64,000 bases of DNA from Xiphias gladius (taxonomy: Eukaryota > Chordata > Actinopteri > Istiophoriformes > Xiphiidae), in assembly GCF_016859285.1 (NCBI RefSeq), contig NC_053420.1:10148501-10212500 (forward strand), read 5' to 3'. The stretch's first letter is position 1, and every line of letters starts with the position of its first letter. The notes under the pieces are model-generated. The model was not told the origin of the DNA, did no database searches, and saw nothing but the letters and a program-made list of their open reading frames with translations. This document shows positions 26,801 through 33,996 of the stretch, piece after piece. Both the position numbers and the translations under genes were made by a program.

Positions 26801-29168
26801 GAGATGACCCAGAGTTACACCTCATCTGTCAAACATGGCAGTGGTTCTTCTATGGGCCTGGGCTTGTATGGCTGCCAACTGAACTGGCACACTGGCATTT
26901 ACTGATTTCACTGCTGACGGAAGCAACAGGATGAAAGCAGAGTTATACTGGACCATTCTGTAAACTCAGTTTCAGTCAAAAGCATCAAAACTCATCGAAC
27001 GACATCTCATCATTCAGCGGGACAACAATTCTAAACATATGACCAAACGCACGAGGCAGAGAGACCCAACAACAACAACAGCTGAAGGTGGCTGCAGTGA
27101 AGCTCTGGGAGATCATCACCAGGGAAGACACAAAGTGTCTGCTTATGTCTGTGGGTCAAAGACTTCAGTCAGTCATTGACTGCGAAGGATTTACCAAAAA
27201 ATATTAAACATGATGATTGTGTCTGACTTCACGTGTATCTGTCCAATTAGTTTTGTACCCCTAAACTTTGGGCACTATTTGTTTACAGGGCTACATCTCC
27301 CAGTTCTTTCTATATAGATGTAAACCAACTCAAAATCAAAGCTTAGACCTGGCAATTGAATGTAGTATCAATTACTTTATTTCAAATTGATTGTGCTGAA
27401 GCACAGAGCCTGCAGAGCAAAAAATGTGTGACTGTCTTCCAGTCTTTACTGCATTTACCATAGGTTACCATGGTGTTCATTTCATTGGTTTTAGCACCAC
27501 TCTCCTCTTATGCTTTTAAACTGAAGCTAAGTGAGTAACGAAGACTGCCATTATAGGTTTGTCAGGATTTAGAATTGGAATCAGATTACGATTATAGATG
27601 GGAAAAAATCCCTCAACATATCAATGGCTAAACAAACACTTGACTGAAATTTTGCATAAAGTATGGTGTTAACATCAGTGAAACCTCTGCATCAGATCGT
27701 TCAGTACACCAACCAAAGTTTCGGTCAATGAATGAGGGCATGTGGTTTTCCTGTTGCCACGGTCAGCGCCAGTGGACCGCTGCTGAGTGCGGGTCCCCAC
27801 CTCCTCTTCCCTGAACCAACAGGCTACACAAGACCCCAAAACTAACCAAAGAGAACCTGCTTTGAGGGAGCAACTGGGAGATCTTTTGAGGACTAAGGAT
27901 TTACTGGTGGGACAGCCACAGCTCCCCTGTCAGCAGCACCAGATTGACCCAGCTATAATCGCCTACACCTAGCCGGAAATTGCCTAATGTGGAATTCCAC
28001 TACTTTCTTTTTTACTTACTTTTACTTTTTTTTAATCAGTATTATAGTAGAAAAGTAGGAGTAGCCTTATCTTGATTTGAGGAAGAGGGTCGGGCCAGCA
28101 ATAAAGATGACTTAACACACATCTCATCTTTGCAGCAGTAGTCAAATGAATGATGAAAACCTATTTTTCTCTGGCTTGTCAAGGCAAAACGCCTCCAGGA
28201 CAACTCCACTTGGTTGTGTAGGGAGGCCTGCAGCTGGCTGGCATCCAAATGTGTACCAAGCCAGAGTGTATTTAAGAGTGTGTGTGTGTGTGTGTGTGGT
28301 TACATTCAATGTCATTACGTTATTGCCTGCCCTGAATAAAAGGCACCGCTCAACCTTTGCACAAGCATTGGATGGATTCCCTGATCATAAATATGACAAG
28401 AAGATGTGGCAGTTTCACAGAAGGCGCAGATTGACAGGGCTGAGGGAGCACTGGCAAGGCACGCATGCATACATACATGCATACATACATACATACATGC
28501 ATACATACATCAGTGGAGGACAACTAGAGAGCAACATAAGGAGACTGGTTAACAGCCAGTGACTACCAAGCTAGGCCGGAGTTACCCAGACATCTATGAG
28601 ACCATAAGGTAAGGGGCTGTCCCTGCAAGATGAACATTTGTTTAGTTGTAACAGCGCTGCGTTCACTTGAACTTAGGATGCCCGAAGGCAATTTCGTACG
28701 CACATTTGTGTTTACAAGCAGGGCAGGAAGAAAATAACAGTACAGTTAGACAGTCGTTTCGTGGCAGAACTGCTGACAGTGATAGGATGGTGTTTGCGAA
28801 CAGCAAAGTTTGGGAATCCCTGAGTTAACACACAGTTAAAGATATTGGTCCTCCCACAGCTAGCAAACCCATCATTCCGCTGCTGTGGGGAAGAAAAAAA
28901 AAAACAACGACAACAAAAACGTCCGTTAAAAGTAGTTTTGGGGAATTTCCCCCTCACTTGCCAGAAAACATCCGACGTGACCGGTAGATACGAACCTCTC
29001 GAAGAGTATCCTGACGGCGAAGATTCCCAAAGCAAGCGGCAAGGCAGTAAACAAGTGTCCAGCCTTGGGATACTCCACCCCGGGCGCTGGGTCTGCCAGA
29101 TCCGCCCAGGTTACGTTGTGTGGCAGCCAAAACCTCTCGTTCCAAAACCAGGCTGAAAGAGCAGCCAT
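5653..29168 (-). CDS. cers5: cers5, ceramide synthase 5
   Basis: Family knowledge: CerS5 is an ER multi-pass enzyme that N-acylates sphinganine with mainly C16 acyl-CoA to give (dihydro)ceramide. Seen: ten exons join in phase to 390 codons (389 aa; human 392). In order: N-terminus with N-glycosylation sequon NVT (N18) in the conserved [10 protein letters not shown]; first TM segment about 38-55; homeobox-like region about 75-135 ending [14 protein letters not shown]/Lag1 domain about 137-335 with HH at 212-213 and [10 protein letters not shown] at 238-247 (Lag1 motif); last TM with [20 protein letters not shown]; acidic tail [10 protein letters not shown], a known CK2-site region. CerS6 is the close paralogue; the neighbours cox14 and gpd1 and the N-terminus favour CerS5. 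All catalytic motif residues are intact. Intron 1 is very long (10.3 kb). Confidence 0.96.
5818..9011 (-). other. cers5: cers5 intron 9
   Basis: About 3.2 kb. Contains a Tc1/mariner transposase fragment at 7360-7645 on the minus strand; otherwise AT-rich. 8950-9000 has TTAATTTTCTGTCGATCAAC, a scrap of the hAT-like MITE described at 39,745. No missing exon seen. Confidence 0.6.
7360..7645 (-). pseudogene. Tc1/mariner transposase C-terminal fragment
   Basis: On the minus strand the frame encodes [17 protein letters not shown], a good match to the QSPDLNPIE-LW signature around the third catalytic residue of DD34E transposases. The rest is unrecognisable, no terminal repeats are visible, and no second catalytic motif survives. 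A dead fragment. Confidence 0.55.
9012..9168 (-). CDS. cers5: cers5 exon 9
   Basis: Residues 283-335, [20 protein letters not shown], then the last transmembrane helix and [17 protein letters not shown]. Donor AAG|GTGGGT. Confidence 0.95.
10482..10588 (-). CDS. cers5: cers5 exon 8
   Basis: Residues 248-282 plus two bases: [20 protein letters not shown] continuing into the membrane segment [11 protein letters not shown]. Donor ATATG|GTGAGT; the split Trp codon is completed by exon 9. Confidence 0.95.
11007..11045. repeat. terminal-repeat fragment of the GGCCACTTTATTAGGTACACC family
   Basis: CACTAAGCGGCCTCTTCATT followed by AGGTACACCTCC resembles the terminal repeat of the complete MITE at 48,111-48,499 (CACTCAGTCGCCACTTTATT...). 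No partner end was found nearby. Confidence 0.4.
11307..11435 (-). CDS. cers5: cers5 exon 7 (Lag1 motif)
   Basis: Residues 205-247. Begins [20 protein letters not shown] and ends [10 protein letters not shown], so it contains the paired histidines (212-213) and the conserved aspartates required for acyl transfer. Donor GTCAGT. Confidence 0.96.
11525..11850 (+). repeat. possible LINE 3'-end fragment
   Basis: TAGCGGCATGGCTGAAATATCTCAACA is a phrase I recognise as dispersed in teleost genomes. The following frame, [15 protein letters not shown], vaguely resembles the end of CR1/L2-type ORF2. Borders and class are uncertain. Confidence 0.3.
13257..13288. repeat. (AC)n-(CGCA)n microsatellite
   Basis: Compound simple repeat: a CA run followed by five or so CGCA units. 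Confidence 0.85.
14421..14513 (-). CDS. cers5: cers5 exon 6
   Basis: Residues 174-204. Carries [20 protein letters not shown] and FTDIKRK, the strongly conserved entry into the TLC core. Donor GTGAGT. Confidence 0.95.
14514..16326 (-). other. cers5: cers5 intron 5
   Basis: About 1.8 kb, AT-rich with T/A homopolymers near 15,087 and 15,427. A palindromic ACCGGTAACTGGT-like stretch sits near 16,245-16,275. No element named. Confidence 0.5.
16327..16377 (-). CDS. cers5: cers5 exon 5
   Basis: Residues 157-173, [17 protein letters not shown], a 51-nt exon in phase 0 at both ends. It matches human SPWFWDIRQCWHNYPFQ. Donor GTATGA. Confidence 0.94.
16506..16563 (-). CDS. cers5: cers5 exon 4
   Basis: Residues 137-156, [19 protein letters not shown], a membrane segment. 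CAG acceptor and GTGAGC donor. Confidence 0.94.
16949..17079 (-). CDS. cers5: cers5 exon 3 (homeobox-like region)
   Basis: Residues 94-136 plus two bases. Encodes [19 protein letters not shown] and RHRRNQDKP, the helix-3-like part of the Hox-like domain of CerS2-6. Donor AGCAT|GTAGGT. Confidence 0.95.
18548..18653 (-). CDS. cers5: cers5 exon 2
   Basis: Residues 58-93. The acceptor is TCACAG|ATTTATT. Encodes [20 protein letters not shown] followed by [15 protein letters not shown], which matches human QPNAILEKVFISITK. Donor AAG|GTTGGA. Confidence 0.92.
18868..19013 (-). repeat. dispersed teleost repeat tail (GAAGAAGCCTCTTGGATG motif)
   Basis: The minus strand reads CTGAAGAAGCCTCTTGGATG and later CAGTCGCCGTCGCATGGCAC. 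I recognise this from memory as a highly repeated phrase in fish genomes, probably the tail of a retroelement. Class not assigned. Confidence 0.4.
22140..22685 (+). repeat. dispersed teleost repeat with internal tandem duplication
   Basis: Begins CCTCACGGTTGTATGCGTCT and ends AATGCCTCCGGCCAACGCTG / TGGCCGGTGTGGAGG. It contains two diverged copies of a ~140-bp unit starting GTGAGGTCACAGTGACC (22,346 and 22,487), each with GAGTCCAAG, TTTGTGCC, TCCCTC and CATTCACAA/CGTTCACAA words. The same ends reappear, interrupted by a SINE, at 40,031-40,520. Probably a non-autonomous element. Confidence 0.7.
24925..24941. repeat. (GT)n microsatellite
   Basis: Short uninterrupted GT run. Confidence 0.8.
26145..27263 (+). 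mobile_element. degenerate Tc1/mariner transposon
   Basis: Terminal repeats are readable: the left end TAGGGGGTTCAAAAGTAATT matches the reverse complement of the right end, TAGGGGTACAAAACTAATTG, both starting at TA as expected for TA target duplication. Between them the plus strand retains transposase landmarks in broken frames: a helix-turn-helix scrap VGLPKSTVG near 26,365; the first catalytic block [11 protein letters not shown] near 26,735; the second block [10 protein letters not shown] near 27,020. Stops and frameshifts separate them, so it is inactive. It sits in cers5 intron 1, antisense to the gene. Confidence 0.85.
26330..27180 (+). pseudogene. Tc1/mariner transposase pseudogene
   Basis: Remains of a DD34E transposase of roughly 340 codons. 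The longest open pieces are 67 and 98 codons in different frames. The N-terminal DNA-binding helix and two of the three catalytic blocks are recognisable; the C-terminal part is eroded. Known role: cut-and-paste transposition of the enclosing element; here not functional. Confidence 0.75.
28277..28300. repeat. (GT)n microsatellite
   Basis: GT run in cers5 intron 1. Confidence 0.85.
28463..28510. repeat. (CATA/CATG)n tetranucleotide microsatellite
   Basis: Alternating CATACATA and CATGCATA units, about 12 repeats, about 490 bases inside cers5 intron 1 from exon 1. Confidence 0.85.
28996..29168 (-). CDS. cers5: cers5 exon 1
   Basis: Residues 1-57 plus two bases. The start [16 protein letters not shown] matches the family; the frame is open upstream to an ATG at 29339 but that extension has no family counterpart. 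The donor is GAGAG|GTTCGT. It is weak, but it is the only cut that gives ERFIAS across the junction with exon 2; cutting after GAGAGGTTC would not keep the frame. Confidence 0.9.
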
Positions 29169-29350
29169 GTTCCGCAGTGCTCCTGTCCCCGGACGGTTGG
29201 AAGAAATTGGTTTTCTTATCCGAAAGAAAGGATGCGTGACCTGCTTAGCGCCTCTCCCGCCCCAGCGCCGCTCGTATGATGACTTGCCACACTCAACTTT
29301 ACCGCACCAGCGCCAAGCGCACCAGAATGGGAGCCTCACTTCCGGCTCGG
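29169..29350 (-). promoter_or_regulatory. cers5: cers5 proximal promoter / 5' UTR
   Basis: TATA-less, GC-rich stretch directly upstream of the ATG. On the minus strand it holds a CCAAT box (29,206-29,210), a GGGGCGGGAG Sp1/KLF-type site (29,254-29,263) and a consensus ETS/GABP site CCGGAAGTG (29,337-29,345). These are typical of broadly expressed genes. The start site is not determined. Confidence 0.5.
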
Positions 29351-31700
29351 ATCTTCTAAATAAAATTCCTAACGGGCGACAATGCTGTAAATAGGCCAGA
29401 CTCAGGCCGAGGACCTAGGGGTGTATATCGGGCAAGAAGAATATGCGGCCCGTGTACTTGCCAGAAGATTTCGCCGTCTGGGAAGGGACCACTTCCCGCC
29501 ACGGATAAACTGTTGAAAATCCCTGTTGAAAAATAAACAGCTAATCCTTTTATGAGGTGACAATGCTATGGTGAAGGTTTGGTTAAGCTTTGCGAAACAT
29601 CTTTTGGTGTTAAAAACTGCTTTGCATTTTTATTTGAATACGTTCATCATCTGCAGGTTATTTCTTATTTCACCATATTATCGCAGTAACAGAACACGTA
29701 TTGATTTCATAAATGATCGGCTTTATGTAGACTATAGCTTAATATTTTTTGGGAGGATAATGTAATAATACTCGAAATACTCGATACATTTAGACCGTAC
29801 ATTACTAATATTTACATAGATACATTACTTGCATCCAGCTCGTACTGAGGGGAAAATAACATTTGAACATCCCAGCACTACCATCAAGAACGGTGCACAC
29901 AACACACTATAGCAGCTACTATATTTCTATATACACTGTATTATACTATATACTATACTCTATTTGTCAGAGACTCAGAAACCGACCCGTTCTCTTACGC
30001 CTGGCCCCGGGTATTTTTCTGATTTGATGAAACACAACTTTTTTTTTTTTTTTTTTTTTTTGGAGGAAAATGTGCCATTTGAGCAAATATGGGTCAAAAG
30101 TATAAAAGTATTACGATTACAGCGGGACACGTGGACCCTCCACAAGTTGGCGACACAAGATTATGAAGTGATGTGGGACAAAATGCAGCTGACACGCCGT
30201 GAGCCTCGGGCTGTTTGGGGCCCTGGAGGCCGTGGGGCCCCCTTGGGTAGTTGCCCGCTGCGCTCAGTCGGGCAATCCAGGACACGCAAAAAAAATACTC
30301 AAAGCCCGCTCTTCCCGTTCTCTTCTCACAAAACGACCGGTTCACGTTTTAATTGTGAAAGTGAAACGTGCCGGCTTCCGGTGTTTTAGGGCTGCCACCG
30401 GCCGGCTTGACGAGTCTCGGCTGCCGCCCCTGAGATGGGGACTGGATTGAGGAAGTGAAGAGAGTCCCTCCTCCCGCACTGAAGGGATGGGTTCAGTGCA
30501 TTGCACGCATGGCATCCATCTCCCCGCTGTCTCGTGTGTTAGGGGGCCGGCCTGTGGCCGCTTACTTTAATATTTGAGCATAGTGCTATGGAGGGTCCTA
30601 ACAGCTTCCGCTCAGTAATCCAGCAAATGGTTTATCAGAAAAGGGGGCCGCATGAAAGGTAGATAAAGCTGAACGCAAGTGCGGGGCTTGTGACCGATGA
30701 GATGGCGCCCCCGAGTGGCCAGTGGGCGCATTACAACTATAAACTGTCGAGCAATATTATCTTGTAGGCTGTCCTGTATCTGTGAGGGGCTCGGACGTAC
30801 GGTGCACCCTGCTGAAAGTCTGTTCATTTCAAATATGCAAACTTTGAAACTGCGCTCGAAATCCCCGAAATGTGACAGTCACATGATGATTTCAGAGGCA
30901 CCACAATGGTATAGTGTTTCAAAAAAGAGCCACCCCTCCATCTTGGATGGATGAGGCAGCTGTAGTGCTGTCCGCCGTCTAATTATAGAAGGACATTTGC
31001 CCCTTTGGAGCATGTTATTATTAGAAATCTCACAGGGCATTTGACTCAATAACTATGCAAGGGATTTCAGCCAGGAAATCCAATATTAAACAAGCAGCAA
31101 ATCATGTAACTTCACGGTCAACAACATAACTGAGGACATGAGCTGGTAAGCGTAAAAAATGAGCACTTCTGTGGGATCCGAGGACATGCACTGGGGAGGA
31201 TTTCTGCTCAAGTGTTTTGTAAATTAGCACACAGGCCGAGTAGAGTGTGCGCACTTCCATTTTATGGCCAGCGGAAGCAGGCCAACGTACCCCTTATCTC
31301 TCATGGTGCCTTTAGCTGACATAGAGCCTCAGAGGGACTGAGGCCTGACGGGATGCGCTGGCATATGGTGATGGACAGATGGAGGAATACACACTGGCTT
31401 CTTGCATTCTAACAAAATCCAGAAACCGAAATCCATAACCTTGCCGAGCTAATTACCACTGATAATCCACACTGAACAACACAGCCATCACTTATGGGGA
31501 CTGCGCATGAGGCAGGACGTGCGCTTGAAGAAAGGTTGAAGTACACGCAGCAGAAAATGGTAAAGGTGAAGAGTTTAGAGTGGCACTCTGGCTGAGCTCA
31601 GGTCAGGTTTCAGTGAGGCCGCTGCAGAGAGCGTCCAAGCGTATCCTGCGGGCAGATACCAGCGAGTTAGAAAGAAAACACCGAAAACAGACACAAAGTA
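29351..31700. other. cers5-gpd1 intergenic region
   Basis: No exon seen. Contains a T20 tract near 30,042, a GC-rich patch at 30,200-30,480 whose phrase GGCCCTGGAGGCCGTGGGGC resembles a dispersed repeat, and the phrase GATGGCGCCCCCGAGTGGCC at 30,700. 30,950-31,680 is repeat-free, mixed-composition sequence that could include regulatory elements. Confidence 0.45.
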
Positions 31701-31714
31701 AACTAGTTCAACAA

Positions 31715-31720
31715 TTTATT
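31715..31720 (-). terminator. gpd1: gpd1 polyadenylation signal (AATAAA)
   Basis: The minus strand reads GGAATAAATTG about 490 nt after the gpd1 stop. It is a consensus hexamer and fixes the likely 3' end near 31,695-31,705. Confidence 0.6.
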
Positions 31721-32206
31721 CCGAAATAAAGGCAGAAAGATCTCGTTGAGTAATCGGTTACATCCGGACAAGTCCAGCAGAAAATCAACAGAGCGGGAGT
31801 GGTGACTGTTGTGTGTTCAGTGCTTTGTTTAACATACATGTCAGTGAAAAGGCAAGTCAAGGCACTTTTACCCAAGAAGTGATGTAACATCTCAAAATAC
31901 CCAGGTCAGGGTTTGTGTATTGTGTAAGGCAGAGTAACTCAAATTCCTACAACCTTTAAGACTCAGAGCAGAGGTGGTGACAGAAGTTACGCTCCTGTCG
32001 GTAAAGCAGGTCAACACAGCAGCGCAGGTAGATGGAGGGCATCTCCATTTCTTTTCTCTGTTTAAGACTCAAACAAGAGAGTAGTCGCTATTAGGCACAA
32101 TCTTCACCTGACCTGTCCGCCCTATTAACTCCTCGGTTGTACGGTAGTTCTAGTGTAAAAGTCCTTTCCCAGCTTCCATGCATTCGACAGTCCTTATGTC
32201 AGTCCT

Positions 32207-32303
32207 TTAAATGTGCTCTGGGTGGTTTTGCAAACAGTTGATGAACTCTGTGACCGGGTGGTTGTTGAAGCAGATCTGGTAAACAGCAGTGAAAAGCGGA
32301 AAC
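32207..32303 (-). CDS. gpd1: gpd1 exon 8
   Basis: Residues 320-351 and [23 protein letters not shown] and the conserved C-terminus [13 protein letters not shown] acceptor. Confidence 0.95.
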
Positions 32304-33964
32304 CTGGAGAGGCGAAAGAAGGATTTTCAATCAAATTCAATCAAATTTGCTTCTTTCAAGTAGAATCCCAACCCAAACACACTCAGCAAAACCCCGAAAG
32401 ACACGGTAGGAGTCCATGTTTACAACAAATATGAGACAAACTTACTTTTCAACCATGTTTTTCTGTTTCAAGATTTGGTGGACCTCGGTCGCAGTCGCTG
32501 GACCTTGAAGCTTCTGACCGTGCAGCAGCTCGATCTCTAACTGCTCAATGGTCTAAACACAGAGATGCTTGGTCTTAGATTATTATGGTGTTCATAAGAA
32601 AAGAGTGATGAAGATAAACAAGCCGATAACACGGGACAGAAAATCTGCTCCTCATACTTTGCCTGTTTTGGCGAAAGCTTCCCCGATCTTGCGGTTGCGT
32701 CCTCCGTAGCAGGTCGTGATGAGGTCGGCGATGCCGCAGCTCTCCAGGAAGGTGGCGGGGGAGACGGCGCAGGCCGTGCAGAAGAACTTGGCGAAGGCAA
32801 TCATCTCCATCAGGCCGAGACGAATCACCGCCGCCTTGGTGTTGTCGCCGAAGCCCAGGCCATCACAGAAACCGGCTCCTACTGCGACGATGTTCTGCAA
32901 TGACAGATAAAGAGGAGAGTTGGGGTTAGTCCTAATGCTTATGAGGAATCTAACTGTTTAGATGAGAAAGCAGTACCTCCAACTAGATTATATTCATGAA
33001 GTTTTTGACCTCATTTATGCTCTACAGCAACTATAGACCGGTGTCTGCCAGCGAATTCAGTTTTGCTTCAAATAAATACACACATCCTGTTGAATATTAT
33101 TTCCATATAAAGAAAATCCCAAATGATCAAAAACAAAAAAATATTGGCAGGTAGTGTGTTAAATTTACAGTCTAAATTTTTGGACCAGTACTGCACCTCG
33201 AAAGTGAGCAGATGAGTGCCTTTTATAATGATGTTTGAATGATCGCAGACGTCGGGGCTACAACTGAATATAAAGTGACATTTCAGTAGATGTCTACAAA
33301 TATAAAACTGCAAAAAGATTATCTTGTTAATGTGCGTTTCCCTGGAGCCTCTTTTCCGCCATTACAACTTCCTCTGCATTGTTTAATTGCGTAATAGTGT
33401 ATTTTTACAAGCTTAAGCACAGACATTAAATCGAAATCCCCGCTAGCGTCTCGGATGGTTGTGAATATCAGGAGGATTAGATTTGTTTGGTGGGAGGAGA
33501 AAGTCGACCTTCAGAGCGCCGCAGATTTCCACAACGTCAGACTCCTCCACCACGGTCACGCGGAAGTTGGTGGTCTGCATTAGCTCCTTCAGCATGGACC
33601 TGTGTGATTTGTCATTGCACCCTGTGACCAAAAATGTCAAATAAATCATCATCAGTTTCCATAGTTCCACACTGGAAACATTTATACTGTAACAGACAAA
33701 GCAAATCAAACCATAATGTTCTGTAAAAACTATTCCAATAAAACCTTAAAGTTTGAGGATGCCATGTCCTGTGTCGCATACATGCGTACTACACACACTG
33801 GTGCGCCACTCGGTATACTGCACAAAGTACAAGGCGAGTTGCTTTCTAGCCTTGTCTCAAATGGATGTGTTTATGGGGCCCCGAGTAGCAACAACTTTCA
33901 AATGGAGGGCCCCACGGTCTCTAAGTTCACGTAAAACAAAACATTAAAAACAAATCAAATTCCG

Positions 33965-33996
<32 letters not shown>

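Larger units (their letters stand above)
18654..28995 (-). other. cers5: cers5 intron 1 (10.3 kb)
   Basis: Holds a dispersed repeat at 18,868-19,013, a duplicated-unit repeat at 22,140-22,685, a degenerate Tc1/mariner element at 26,145-27,263, and microsatellites at 24,925, 28,277 and 28,463. No exon is supportable. The stretch 23,270-23,560 is of higher complexity and repeat-free, and could be regulatory. Confidence 0.6.

Noticed and set aside
28463..28510. CRISPR-like regular repeats
   Set aside because: A simple tetranucleotide microsatellite with no spacers, in a vertebrate genome.
28315..28562. Repeat-rich open frames on both strands
   Set aside because: Translations of the CATA/CATG and GT microsatellites.
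28926..29339. Longer cers5 start at 29339
   Set aside because: The frame is open upstream, but the added residues are unlike any CerS N-terminus and overlap the ETS and Sp1-like promoter sites.
28845..29394. Plus-strand open frames across cers5 exon 1
   Set aside because: Antisense shadows of a GC-rich coding exon; no splice support or family match.
30200..30480. GC-rich patch as a CpG-island promoter of an unseen gene
   Set aside because: No exon or splice site follows on either strand, and the phrase looks like a dispersed repeat.
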